This document shows positions 45,343-55,055 of a stretch of DNA of 64,000 nucleotides, piece after piece. The stretch lies in contig NZ_CANMOO010000003.1 in NCBI RefSeq assembly GCF_947499585.1, forward strand, positions 124,001 through 188,000, in the 5' to 3' direction. Both the position numbers and the translations under genes were made by a program. Numbering within the stretch: position 1 is the first letter of the stretch; every line of letters starts with the position of its first letter. The notes beneath the pieces were generated by a model, which saw nothing but the letters and a program-made list of their open reading frames with translations, was not told where the DNA came from and made no database searches. Origin of the DNA: an uncultured Allomuricauda sp. GTDB lineage: Bacteria > Bacteroidota > Bacteroidia > Flavobacteriales > Flavobacteriaceae.

Positions 45343-47405
45343 GATTGTTGAGGTTTACTGATAATAATGTTTGCATACGCATCAATTTTAAATTGATGGT
45401 TTGGCGGCACAACTGTTGATGTGGATTGTTCAACTATAATGGCAGGACCTTGTACAAGCATGTCAGGAGTCAATTTATTCCTATCAAAAAAGTTGCACTC
45501 GTGTATTCCCGACTCGTCAAAATCTACTTTTTCAGTGGCAATTAAGGCGTCTTTAATTGAATTACCTTTTGATTCAACTTTGGCAATCACTGGCTTGTTT
45601 ACAATAACTTCAGCTACCAGGTGATAGTTGACAATCTCAATTTTGGTATCGATTAGACTAAAAGCATATCTCTTTTTGTGCAGTTGATGAAAATCTTTAT
45701 CGATTTCATCAATTCTTAGATTGTTCAAGTCAGCTAACCTGAGTTTTACCGAATGTTCTTGCCCAGCGTAGCGCAGGTCTAAGTAATACTCAAAAATGAT
45801 GTCTTCTTTTTGATAGGAGTCCCTTTCATAAGCATTTATTGCTTCATTTTTCATTTCTTGAAAGACACTCTTTAACATTGAGAAATTATCAGCATTCAAA
45901 TTCATCACATCAGTGCGAATGTAATCTCTCCTTAAATCTGACATTAGCATTCCGAACGCTGAAAAAACACCCGCATTTAATGGTACTATCACTTCGGGCA
46001 TTTGCAATTCTTCAGCCAAATAAGCTCCGTGCATGGGACCACCACCTCCAATAACCACTAAAGAAAAGTCCCTTGGGTCATAACCCTTATTTACAGATAC
46101 GCTTTTTAAAGCATTGATCATATTGGAATTAGCCACCCGAATAACACCGCGTGCTATTTCTTCCAAAGTCATGCCCAATTCTTCGCAGAGCGGTTTTGCT
46201 GCTTTCTCCAGGCTATCAAAGTCTGGTTTTAATTCACCGCCTAAAAAGTAGTCTTTGTGTATACGATTACACACGACGTTGGCATCTGTGGTTGTGAAAT
46301 TGGAACCTCCTTTACCATAAGACGAAGGCCCCGGATTAGCTGCAGCACTTTTTGGTCCAACACGCATCTTACCACCATCATCTAACCAGGCAATACTGCC
46401 GCCACCATTACCAATTTCTACGATATCTATAACTGGTGTGAGTATTGGAAACCCAGCCTGAGTTTTTGTTTTTTCAATATTATAGGTAGTTACTATTTTG
46501 GGGATTCCATTTTCAATCAATGAACATTTTGCTGTAGTACCACCAATGTCCAGTACTAATAAGTTTTCTTTACCAATAGTTCTACCCAAAACAACAGCAC
46601 CTAGCATGCCACTTGCTGGTCCCGATTCTATTAGCGTGATGGGATTTGCCTTTACATCTTCAACGGTGGTAATGCCACCGTTAGATTGCATGATGTACAG
46701 GTTATTTTTATATCCTAATTTTTGTAAGTGGTGGGTTAGATTGTTTAAGTATTTTGTAGCTATTGGTTTTACATAAGCAGAAAGCACAGTGGAACTCGTT
46801 CGCTCATATTCTCTCCATTCTCTAGTAACTTCATGTGAGGTTATGACTTCGAATTGTGGATATTTGGAGCGTATATAGTCAGCTAATTTTTTCTCGTGAA
46901 CGGGGTTCTTGTAGCCGTGCAGAAAACAAACGGCAATGGCTTCCACACCTTCTTTTATAAACTGTGTGATATGTGTGTCTACAGTTGTCTCATCTAGAGG
47001 CGTAATGACTTCACCCAAGTAATTAATACGCTCTTTTACTTCTTGCCTTAGATATCTATCAACAAACGGATCCTCTTTTTTAAAGTTGAAATTATACAAG
47101 TCTGGTCTTGTACCTCTTGCGATTTCTAGAACGTCTCTAAATCCTTCAGTGGTAATTAATGCAGTTTTAGAGCCTTTCCTTTCTGTTATGGCATTAATGA
47201 CCACGGTTGTACCGTGAGCAAAAAAATCAATGGTATTTAAATCTAAATCTATTTTTTTAATAGTATTTAAGATTCCTTTTTCAAATTCTCCCGGTGTTGT
47301 GCTGGATTTAGATACTTGTACCTTTTTAACTTCTTTACTTTTTTTGTCATAATCAAAAAACACAAGGTCGGTAAAGGTTCCTCCTATATCTGTTGCGACT
47401 CTCAT
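45339..47405 (-). CDS. hyuA: Hydantoinase A/oxoprolinase family subunit (HyuA)
   Basis: The 688-residue protein starts with RVATDIGGTFTDLVFFD, the first phosphate-binding motif of the ASKHA-like fold. Later motifs are FAHGTTVVINAITERKG, VLDIGGTTAKCSLIENG, EIGNGGGSIAWLDDGG and GPKSAAANPGPSSYG. It should bind and use ATP to activate the ring carbonyl, with HyuB. Members split into N-methylhydantoinase, 5-oxoprolinase, caprolactamase, acetone carboxylase and cyclic dipeptide hydrolase types, which cannot be separated by reading. It is 5 nt from the MDR gene. Confidence 0.93.
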   Translation of the reverse strand: MRVATDIGGTFTDLVFFDYDKKSKEVKKVQVSKSSTTPGEFEKGILNTIKKIDLDLNTIDFFAHGTTVVINAITERKGSKTALITTEGFRDVLEIARGTRPDLYNFNFKKEDPFVDRYLRQEVKERINYLGEVITPLDETTVDTHITQFIKEGVEAIAVCFLHGYKNPVHEKKLADYIRSKYPQFEVITSHEVTREWREYERTSSTVLSAYVKPIATKYLNNLTHHLQKLGYKNNLYIMQSNGGITTVEDVKANPITLIESGPASGMLGAVVLGRTIGKENLLVLDIGGTTAKCSLIENGIPKIVTTYNIEKTKTQAGFPILTPVIDIVEIGNGGGSIAWLDDGGKMRVGPKSAAANPGPSSYGKGGSNFTTTDANVVCNRIHKDYFLGGELKPDFDSLEKAAKPLCEELGMTLEEIARGVIRVANSNMINALKSVSVNKGYDPRDFSLVVIGGGGPMHGAYLAEELQMPEVIVPLNAGVFSAFGMLMSDLRRDYIRTDVMNLNADNFSMLKSVFQEMKNEAINAYERDSYQKEDIIFEYYLDLRYAGQEHSVKLRLADLNNLRIDEIDKDFHQLHKKRYAFSLIDTKIEIVNYHLVAEVIVNKPVIAKVESKGNSIKDALIATEKVDFDESGIHECNFFDRNKLTPDMLVQGPAIIVEQSTSTVVPPNHQFKIDAYANIIISKPQQS

Positions 47406-47410
47406 ATCTC

Positions 47411-48418
47411 CTATTGTTTATTGGGTACTCTAACCACAATTTTTCCAACTTGCTGATTCGAAAGCATATATTCATAGGCCTTTTTATAATCCTTGAAATC
47501 AAAAACTTTACTCACGATAGGTTTTAGTGTTCCTTTTTCAATTCTTTCTAAAACATAAGCCTTGCATTCGTTTAACTTATCAATGTCCTCTACATGGTTG
47601 AATTGGGAATAGGCATCCATCACCGCTTTTTTCCTAATTAGAGGAACCAAAGGGTATGGCGTTGGGTTTGGATCTAGTAATCCGTAAATTATAACCACTG
47701 CTCCCATGGATAAGGAGTCCAAATATTCGTTACAAAAATTCCCTGCTATAGGATCGTACACAAAACTGACACCTTCTCCTTCAGTTATTTCCATTAACCT
47801 TTCCCCGACCGACTCCTCGTTTGATATAATAAGGTGATCGATACCGAGTTTTTTGAGATCATCCTTTTTAGCACTTGTTCTAGTAGAGCCTATAATTGTG
47901 GCTCCTGCATCTTTTACCAATTCGAAGCAACCGTACCCTGCTGAACTGGAAATAGCCGGAATAAAAACATAATCTCCTTTTTTTACATTACCTACATGAA
48001 ACAAGGCAAAATAAGCTGTAGAGTATTGCATCCAAATAGAACAAGCTTCCTCTATGGTCAAGTTTTCTGGAGCCTTAGTTAAATAGTCTTGTGGCACAAC
48101 AGCATATTCTCCCTGCACACCATATTTTGCTGTATTGAACGGTATGGAGGTAACCCTATCCCCAACTTTAAAATCGGTTACATTGGTGCCAACTTTAACA
48201 ACTTCTCCCGTTGCTTCTGATCCAATCCGTGAAGGAAAATCTGGCAGTGTTGTATGAAACCCTTGGTAATGAAGAACATCGGCTCTATTAAGGGCAAAAG
48301 CATCAACCTTGAACAAAACTTCATCATTCACAGGGTCTTCCATAGTGATATTCTCCAGTCCCAATACATCTAATTCTCCTGTTTCGTTAAAACGAATTGC
48401 TGTATATTCTTTGCTCAT
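47411..48418 (-). CDS. MDR-family NAD(P)-dependent oxidoreductase (quinone oxidoreductase-like)
   Basis: The 335-residue protein has the GroES-like part (LNRADVLHYQGFHTTLPDFPSRIGSEATGEVVKVG) and the nucleotide-binding part (AISSSAGYGCFELVKDAGATIIGSTRT). The zinc-ligand Cys and His of true alcohol dehydrogenases are absent, so it is a zinc-free reductase like quinone oxidoreductase (QOR). It is the first gene of the hyuA-hyuB-cupin unit and may act on an aldehyde or enone made or used in the same pathway. Confidence 0.85.
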   Translation of the reverse strand: MSKEYTAIRFNETGELDVLGLENITMEDPVNDEVLFKVDAFALNRADVLHYQGFHTTLPDFPSRIGSEATGEVVKVGTNVTDFKVGDRVTSIPFNTAKYGVQGEYAVVPQDYLTKAPENLTIEEACSIWMQYSTAYFALFHVGNVKKGDYVFIPAISSSAGYGCFELVKDAGATIIGSTRTSAKKDDLKKLGIDHLIISNEESVGERLMEITEGEGVSFVYDPIAGNFCNEYLDSLSMGAVVIIYGLLDPNPTPYPLVPLIRKKAVMDAYSQFNHVEDIDKLNECKAYVLERIEKGTLKPIVSKVFDFKDYKKAYEYMLSNQQVGKIVVRVPNKQ

Positions 48419-48530
48419 AATTATTGATTTTTAGTGTTATTGATTTCTTAAGAAAGAAGTGTTTAGTCGCTTCTCCCTATCCGAATTCAGATAGGAAGGA
48501 GAGATTAATTATCAAACTACTTAAATGAAT

Positions 48531-50933
48531 TTAAAAACTATAGGAAAGGTCAACCCCCACCGTTGTTGGAGTATTTGGAAATCTTAAATTATTGAAACCA
48601 AATTCCGCGGTTGGGAAAAACTCCTGGTTGAATTCTGTATCGAAAATGTTATTTGCCCAAATTGTTACACCTACTTTATTGAAATGAAACTTTGCCCTTG
48701 CATTGACTAAGGCATAAGGGTCTTGTTTGTATTCTTCCAAAGGATCCCAATAAAGTGTTCCTCGACTATCAACATTGGCATGTAACGTTAGACCGGATTT
48801 TTCGCTAAAATCAATATTGGCATTGGCCCCTATTTGAAATGTGCTTTTTACTGTAAAGGGAGAAGTGTTGCCACTTACATCTACTTCTTCATTTGTTTCA
48901 TAATCAAATGCGGCAGCATTGGTAAGCAAGTTATAAGTACCTTCCTTGATTTCTCCATCATTGAGTCCCAGACTTGCAAAAAAGTCAAGGTTGTTGGTAG
49001 CCTTAAATTTCAATTCAGATTCGAAACCTGAAATCTTTGCTTCTTCAAAATTATAGATTCCCAAAATTGAAGGAGTCAATGGGATAAAGGTATATTGTTG
49101 CTGATTCTGAAAATTGATATAATAAAAGGCATTATTGAAGATTATTCTATTGTTCAAAAAGCTCGTTTTTAACCCTACTTCGAAATTATCAGTGAATTCC
49201 GGCTCATACTCCTTGTCAAATTTCACCGTTGGTTCAGAATTGAAACCTCCACTGCGATAGCCACGGCCATAATTGGCATAAGCCATAATTTTATCAGATA
49301 CAGCATAAGCAATTGAAAATTTGGGTTGTACCACAGTAATGTCGTTTTCTATGGAAGTATTGGTAATACGGGAGTCGTTGGTCAGTTTATCATTGTCTAC
49401 CCTAATCCCGCCGGATAAAGTGAGTTTGTCCGATATATGAAAATCTAAAAACGCAAAAGCCGCCAATGTTCTAATGGTATTATCATCATCATTGCCTACC
49501 AAAGGATCTTCACTGTAGTTTGCATTTTCTGCAGATGCGTCCACAAACCCTCCCTCATAATAAGTGCGGTTCAAAAATGTAGAAGTATTCAAATATCTTT
49601 CACTGTTTTGAAATAGCGTGCCAAAGGTATAGTCTACCAACTGGTTCTCTGAAGCGTTTGATGTTAAACGGAACTCTTGGCTAAAAGTATCTGAGTCTGA
49701 CCGTTGTGATACTTTACTAAATGCGTATTGGGAATAGTCATTTTCACCGATATAAAATCTTTTGGTGGCATTAAAAGATGTAACAGATTGAAATCTTGCT
49801 TTGGTAAGATTACCTTCAATTTTGAGACTGCTCAATGAATTGGATAACTCAGAATCGCCCTGCACATCTCCAAAAGGTTCACTTGAATAGTCATCGTCTG
49901 CAAGTACAGGAATAGTAGGGTCGAAAATATCAGTTTTGGTCACATAGTAATTTCCGCCTGCGTCCACCTTAAAATTGTCTTGAACATACGTAGCGGACCA
50001 TCTTGGGCTAAAACGATATTTAAGTTTTGCCCTAATATTAAATTCATCGTAGAAATCTACTGTTTCGTTTAAAAAAGTATTGTTGATCAAACCATCAAAC
50101 GTTTCGTAATTTCCTGCCACGCTGTAATAAAACTTATTTTTTACAATGGCTCCAGATGAAGATAAGCCAGCACCTAGCAAACCACCATTTCCTGCGTTAG
50201 TCATAACCTTGGTCTTATTTCTATTTGTTGGTTCCTTAGTGACAATGTTAATTGCCCCAGCAATTGCGTTTTTCCCATAAAGTGTTCCTTGGGGGCCTTT
50301 TACGAATTCTAAAAGTTCGGTATCATATAAAGTCATGTTCATGGCACTTGCATCTGGTAGGGTCATACCATCAATGACAACGGCCACAGGAGATTCTGCG
50401 TTTCTAATCTGGGAAATACCTCTAACAGTTAAAAAATTCACCCCTGGTTGCTGTGCTTGATTAAAGGTGACATTGGAAATTTGAGATGTAAATGATTGTA
50501 TATTGTCTATTCCACTCGTTTCTATAGTTGCAGCATTAATAGCCACGGTGGTTTCGGGTAAACTTTGTATTGCCTGTGTCCTAACACGTGCTTTACTGGC
50601 AACGGAAGAAAATCCTTGAATGGTTACACCTTCCAGTTGGTTTGCTTCAGGTTGCAAATCAATATTGAGGTAATTGCCGTCAATCTGAACGGTTTGAGTT
50701 TCAAAACCTAAATAAGAGATGGTCAGTTCTTGAGTAGTTTCATTGACAGGAATAACAAACTCGCCATTGAAATCAGAAGTAACACCGTTGCTGGGATTGC
50801 CCACTTCAATAATGGTAGCTCCTGGAAGAGGATTGTTTGAATCGTCCAAAATTTTTCCACCAATATCCTTTTCTGTTTGGCTAAAAACCGAAAAGGATAT
50901 TAAGCACAGGATGCATGGGAATAGATACTTCAT
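48531..50933 (-). CDS. TonB-dependent receptor with carboxypeptidase-regulatory-like N-domain
   Basis: A signal peptide (ending VFSQ) precedes the CarboxypepD_reg-like domain (KDIGGKILDDSNNPLPGATIIEVG, residues about 22-105), a plug domain (QSFTSQISNVTFNQAQQPG, SPVAVVIDGMTLP, LLEFVKGPQGTLYGKNAIAGAINIVTK) and a 22-strand barrel ending in VGVDLSYSF with C-terminal Phe. It imports a substrate across the outer membrane. No SusD gene follows. It is next to the MDR-HyuAB unit, which suggests it takes up that pathway's substrate. Confidence 0.93.
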   Translation of the reverse strand: MKYLFPCILCLISFSVFSQTEKDIGGKILDDSNNPLPGATIIEVGNPSNGVTSDFNGEFVIPVNETTQELTISYLGFETQTVQIDGNYLNIDLQPEANQLEGVTIQGFSSVASKARVRTQAIQSLPETTVAINAATIETSGIDNIQSFTSQISNVTFNQAQQPGVNFLTVRGISQIRNAESPVAVVIDGMTLPDASAMNMTLYDTELLEFVKGPQGTLYGKNAIAGAINIVTKEPTNRNKTKVMTNAGNGGLLGAGLSSSGAIVKNKFYYSVAGNYETFDGLINNTFLNETVDFYDEFNIRAKLKYRFSPRWSATYVQDNFKVDAGGNYYVTKTDIFDPTIPVLADDDYSSEPFGDVQGDSELSNSLSSLKIEGNLTKARFQSVTSFNATKRFYIGENDYSQYAFSKVSQRSDSDTFSQEFRLTSNASENQLVDYTFGTLFQNSERYLNTSTFLNRTYYEGGFVDASAENANYSEDPLVGNDDDNTIRTLAAFAFLDFHISDKLTLSGGIRVDNDKLTNDSRITNTSIENDITVVQPKFSIAYAVSDKIMAYANYGRGYRSGGFNSEPTVKFDKEYEPEFTDNFEVGLKTSFLNNRIIFNNAFYYINFQNQQQYTFIPLTPSILGIYNFEEAKISGFESELKFKATNNLDFFASLGLNDGEIKEGTYNLLTNAAAFDYETNEEVDVSGNTSPFTVKSTFQIGANANIDFSEKSGLTLHANVDSRGTLYWDPLEEYKQDPYALVNARAKFHFNKVGVTIWANNIFDTEFNQEFFPTAEFGFNNLRFPNTPTTVGVDLSYSF

Positions 50934-50959
50934 TTTAAATTCTTTTTAAGTTAGTTGAA

Positions 50960-50967
50960 CAAACCTA
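50960..50967 (-). promoter_or_regulatory. Candidate -7 element of the TonB receptor gene
   Basis: On the minus strand the bases read TAGGTTTG, a match to TAnnTTTG, 26 nt upstream of the receptor start codon. No -33 TTG was found at a good distance. Confidence 0.4.
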
Positions 50968-51047
50968 TACATACATAAATATTAATTCCATCATTCCTGT
51001 TATTTTTATATTAATTATTTAAAATAGGAATTTAAATGGAATATATC

Positions 51048-51055
51048 TAATTTTG
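51048..51055 (+). promoter_or_regulatory. Candidate -7 element of the 443-residue protein gene
   Basis: TAATTTTG matches TAnnTTTG and lies 22 nt before the ATG. It is divergent from the receptor promoter 80 nt away. Confidence 0.4.
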
Positions 51056-51077
51056 AGGTAGTTAAGAAATTTAAACA

Positions 51078-52409
51078 ATGAATGTAAGAGGAATTCAGAT
51101 TTCTAATGGTTTTATGTTAAGTCTTCATGAAGAGCTTTTAACTATTTTTTCTAAACATTATTCCATAGAAACAAAAACGCTTACTGTATTTCAGTTATAT
51201 GGTTTTGGCAGTTATGATGAAGGGCGCCCAAGTTTAAAAGGGTACATAACAGAAATTACGGGGCAATGGATAAATGGAAAATATTTATACAACAAAATCA
51301 GGGAAGTTGAAAGGGGTGACAGTAAAAACGTAAAACTAAGAAGGGATTACTTATCCTTATTAATTCTTACCGCAGGTTATGATAACTACGGTCAATACCT
51401 TAATAATTCCCCTTTTTTAAGTGCGGATATCCGAAAAGAGGAGGGGAGCAATTTTGATGAAACATCCAATGATATTGATGCGCTCTATTATGTTGGGTAT
51501 TATGTGGAAGACAGACAATACTATATAAAATCCAAATTCACCATTTATAAAATGAAAACAGCTTCCTGGGAAATCTTATACTGGGAAAAAAATTATGAAC
51601 CTACATTTTATACTTATTTTGGAAAATGTGTGCCTACCGGTGAAAGTGCTTTGTCGTTTTATTTCAGCAAGGATAACTCGAGCTTGAACAAGGAATGTTT
51701 TGTAAATATATTCTACGGAAATAATATGCAAACAAAACCTGTACTGTTGGGAGCATATTGTGGTTTTGACAGGAATAACAACCCCGTTATTGGAAAATTG
51801 GTTTTTGAGCAGGTAAACGATGCGGACGAACAAAATGAAAAAGTAAGAAGCAAGGATGTCAACCCCATTTTTCATCATTACCTATATTCCCAACGGATGG
51901 AGGTGGACGGAATTCTTCCCCATAAAGATTCTGATCTCTCAGTTTCCTTAAACAGACTTGAGATTGTTAATTTTCTAATTGGGGATTACCTTGGATTCTA
52001 TTTGGACAAGAACAACTATTTGATTCCTATTTCTTTTGAAGTTTTAAATGAACTTGGAGAATTAAAATTTAAAGTAAACAATACTAATTTTAAAGGAATT
52101 GGTAGAATTAGCAGAACCGAGAACTACTTGATATCTGAATTTAACGAAAAGAATATCTCCTATTCACAGTTTTCCTTGCAGGTTCAACCTTTGGAAAGAG
52201 ATTTGTTTTTGGGCCATATGCAAGTCTATTCGGGGGCAAATGTCTTAAACGGGAGGGTGCTGCTTTGGAAGAAAAATAAAAAGCTGAAAAAGTTCATGGA
52301 ACAAAACAAGGAGTTCTACTTGAACAAGAGTGATTTGGAAGATGTCATGAATACAAAAATCTCTAAATATCTTGAAATCAATATTCTAGATACCATTGAA
52401 AATCAATAG
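51078..52409 (+). CDS. Unrecognised 443-residue cytosolic protein
   Basis: The protein has no signal peptide and no membrane helices. Residues 1-115 look helical and end in RRDYLSLLILTAGYDNYGQYLNN, which recalls the N-terminal modules (a helix-turn-helix-like part followed by a GYxxY/F helix) of some Bacteroidota sensor proteins; this is recall, not a demonstrated match. The rest (about 130-440) is rich in beta structure with many Tyr and Asn, including two similar parts with FYFSKDNSSL and FYLDKNNYLIP. It is divergent from the TonB receptor gene and convergent with the acylase, so a role in controlling them is possible. Confidence 0.6.
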   Translation: MNVRGIQISNGFMLSLHEELLTIFSKHYSIETKTLTVFQLYGFGSYDEGRPSLKGYITEITGQWINGKYLYNKIREVERGDSKNVKLRRDYLSLLILTAGYDNYGQYLNNSPFLSADIRKEEGSNFDETSNDIDALYYVGYYVEDRQYYIKSKFTIYKMKTASWEILYWEKNYEPTFYTYFGKCVPTGESALSFYFSKDNSSLNKECFVNIFYGNNMQTKPVLLGAYCGFDRNNNPVIGKLVFEQVNDADEQNEKVRSKDVNPIFHHYLYSQRMEVDGILPHKDSDLSVSLNRLEIVNFLIGDYLGFYLDKNNYLIPISFEVLNELGELKFKVNNTNFKGIGRISRTENYLISEFNEKNISYSQFSLQVQPLERDLFLGHMQVYSGANVLNGRVLLWKKNKKLKKFMEQNKEFYLNKSDLEDVMNTKISKYLEINILDTIENQ

Positions 52410-52440
52410 AAAATCTTTAAAATAGAATGTATTATTGAGA

Positions 52441-54840
52441 TTATTTCTGCAAAGGGATTAATTTTTTTGTGGTTATAGCCACAGAATCAATTTTGCTGCG
52501 CGAATAGTAAACAGGAAAATACTCATCTTTTGCCCAAGGTTCAAACAAGTTGCTATAAAATGGACTATTAGGATTGCCAGATTGTCCAGGGCCATTGGAG
52601 CCAACTGCGGCATCCCAATCGCCAGTATTCACGATCATACGAAAAGAAGCTCCACTGCTTTGTTTTAAATTACCACCAGTAGAACCAGGAGTGTATGAGT
52701 TACCGCCTCTTGGTAACGGTCCAAGGTCCAGTAAAGTTCTTGTCTTATCATTTACAACTTCACTCAAAGCATGTTGCATATAAGTATGTTTATTCTTTTT
52801 TTGCCCATATTGCCATAAGTTCATATCTGTGCCAAGGCTTTTTTCTAAATCATCAACACCATTGCTAAAAGCATCACTCAAAAATTTATTTCTACCTAAA
52901 ATTGGGTTTGCTCCAAACTTTGCATCTGGTGTCTTAAGCCACTCCATAATTCGAGCCATTTGAATTCCGGGAACTATGCCCTTTCCTTTGGCAGGGATAA
53001 ACCGTTCGTTCGCCATTCTTCTAATTTGGTTTTCCCAAGCTACATATATGGCGGCAGAAATTGAATTGGGCTCGAGCCTATAATCCCAGTTGGTCATTTT
53101 TTCTTTGACCTCAGCGGCTTTATCCATAAAAGCAATGCCTTTTAGCATAGGAACTAATATACGTGCAGGAATTGATAGATAATCGACTTGAAGGGCCTTC
53201 ATATCTTCCATGGTCATGTTTTCATTTGCCCCTAATACTTCATTTACACGATCACCGCGATAAGGGTCTGACCATGAGAAACCAATTGCATCCCAATGGT
53301 TAAAATCATCTGGAGTTACATTCTGATTGGCGGTAGCTAAAAAGCCTTCCTTAGGATTAAAGCCATTTGGTTTTTCTACAATTGGTAAATAGCCATCCCA
53401 CTCATAGCGTCCATCGCCAGGTATTGGAACAAGACCACTAAAATTTTTTCGAATTGGGGCAATGCCAACGGCCTGCCATCCTATATTACCTTTTTTATCT
53501 GCCCATATCATGTTTTCTCCAGGGATATGACTGTAGTTGCATGCCTCTCTAAACTCTTCCCAAGATTTTGCTTGATCCATACGTAAAGATGCCAAGTATG
53601 GTGAGCCGCCAGGTTCTAACCAAGCACAGCGTACGGCATAGGCTACATTATTTTCTGTATCTATATGGGTGACGGGTCCATGTTTTGTATAAGACAGTTT
53701 TACAATACTATCATTTCTGCCTTTTATTTTTATGGTTTCGGAAATATGTGTCATATCTTCCCAATTCCCCTTGTACTTGTATTGGTTCGGGTTTTTTGGG
53801 TTTAGCTCGTACACATACAAATCTTCGCCATCAGTTCTAAAAACGGTCAGGCCCCAGGAGCCATATTCATTATGCCCAATGGAAATACCGGGGATTTCTG
53901 GTTCACCACCGCCAATAACATTCCATCCCGGTGCTACTAAATGGTTCATGTACCGTAACGATGGTATGGCAATGGTCCTATGCGGGTCGTTGGCCATGTA
54001 GGTATTGCCATCTGCCATACGGTCGCCCTTAATTACCCAATTATTACTACCAATGGACAAAGAGTCATTTTTACTTTCGTTAAGTGACAATACCATTTCC
54101 TTCTCTTTGGTGTTTTGATAAGCAGGAACGATGTCATCTTTTAAGAATTTTACAGGTTTGCGATAGGCATTGTATAGGGCTAAAATATCATCTGACAACA
54201 AATCTGTATTTATGCTAGGATCAATTGTTAAATCAGGTTCTTTTGGGTGAAACCAATATAAATCTTTAACCATCTCTTCACCCAGCTTGGCTACTGCGCG
54301 TCCTATTTGCAATTCTTGACCTATATTTCCTAACAACCCTTGATGTCTTGAGATAACTACCTCTGGAGTCCATTTTTGTGGTTGTATGTCCAGAATTTTA
54401 AATTCGATAGGTAACTTTTCTGGGGTTTTTAAAATAGATTCGATATAGGCGTTTACTCCATCAGTGTAAGCTGTAATAATTTCAACACCATCGTCATGAT
54501 AATGATTCATCTCTGTGGTCATATCTCCTCTAAACTTAAACAGGCGTGTACCTATATCGCGATTCAATTCTCGTTCTCCAAGAATTTCAGCTACGGTACC
54601 CGTGGCCTGTCTTCGCCAAATCTCAAATTGAAAAAGCCGATCTGCCGCTGCCGCATAACCTTGCGCGTAAAAGAGATCATGTTGGTTTTTGGCATAAATA
54701 TGATTAATGCCCCATTTATCTCTAACAATCTCAACAGGTTCTTTAAGCCCGTCCACTAGAAGTTCATCTGCAGGGATAATTTTAGAATCGTTACAGGAAA
54801 AGAAGAATACAACTACAAATAGTTTTAAAATTTGCCTCAT
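52441..54840 (-). CDS. Penicillin acylase family (S45) Ntn-hydrolase lipoprotein
   Basis: A lipobox ends at Cys16 (FFFSC). The alpha-chain part begins with EPVEIVRDKWGINHIYAKN and YAQGYAAAADRLFQFE. After a spacer, the autoprocessing site is SIG|SNNW with the nucleophile Ser265 starting the beta chain (SNNWVIKG). NDPHRTIAIPSLRY, IGHNEYGSWGLTV and the later ATANQNVTPDDFNHWDAIG are family motifs with the oxyanion Asn. It should remove an acyl group from an amide in the periplasm. Homologues act on penicillins, acyl-homoserine lactones and other N-acyl compounds. Confidence 0.92.
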   Translation of the reverse strand: MRQILKLFVVVFFFSCNDSKIIPADELLVDGLKEPVEIVRDKWGINHIYAKNQHDLFYAQGYAAAADRLFQFEIWRRQATGTVAEILGERELNRDIGTRLFKFRGDMTTEMNHYHDDGVEIITAYTDGVNAYIESILKTPEKLPIEFKILDIQPQKWTPEVVISRHQGLLGNIGQELQIGRAVAKLGEEMVKDLYWFHPKEPDLTIDPSINTDLLSDDILALYNAYRKPVKFLKDDIVPAYQNTKEKEMVLSLNESKNDSLSIGSNNWVIKGDRMADGNTYMANDPHRTIAIPSLRYMNHLVAPGWNVIGGGEPEIPGISIGHNEYGSWGLTVFRTDGEDLYVYELNPKNPNQYKYKGNWEDMTHISETIKIKGRNDSIVKLSYTKHGPVTHIDTENNVAYAVRCAWLEPGGSPYLASLRMDQAKSWEEFREACNYSHIPGENMIWADKKGNIGWQAVGIAPIRKNFSGLVPIPGDGRYEWDGYLPIVEKPNGFNPKEGFLATANQNVTPDDFNHWDAIGFSWSDPYRGDRVNEVLGANENMTMEDMKALQVDYLSIPARILVPMLKGIAFMDKAAEVKEKMTNWDYRLEPNSISAAIYVAWENQIRRMANERFIPAKGKGIVPGIQMARIMEWLKTPDAKFGANPILGRNKFLSDAFSNGVDDLEKSLGTDMNLWQYGQKKNKHTYMQHALSEVVNDKTRTLLDLGPLPRGGNSYTPGSTGGNLKQSSGASFRMIVNTGDWDAAVGSNGPGQSGNPNSPFYSNLFEPWAKDEYFPVYYSRSKIDSVAITTKKLIPLQK

Positions 54841-55055
54841 TCTATATGTTTTATTTGAACTTTAATATACTATTAATTCGAGTTCAAACTTGTTTCCAAC
54901 CCAAATCTTGGAACTTATTTTAATGGATTTAATCTTAGAAAGATAAGCATCAATTGTTTTCCTTGCTTTGCGTTTCTCAAAAAAAAGCTAGGCTTTAGCG
55001 CTCAATAATCTTTTCTAATAGATTTGTCGTGATTAAATTTTGTTTACTGATTTGT

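Noticed and set aside
48474..48502. Inverted repeat between the TonB receptor and the MDR gene
   Set aside because: The stem (CCTATC/GATAGG with partial extension) has no T run on the minus strand, so I did not call a terminator. It may still be a weak attenuator or processing site.
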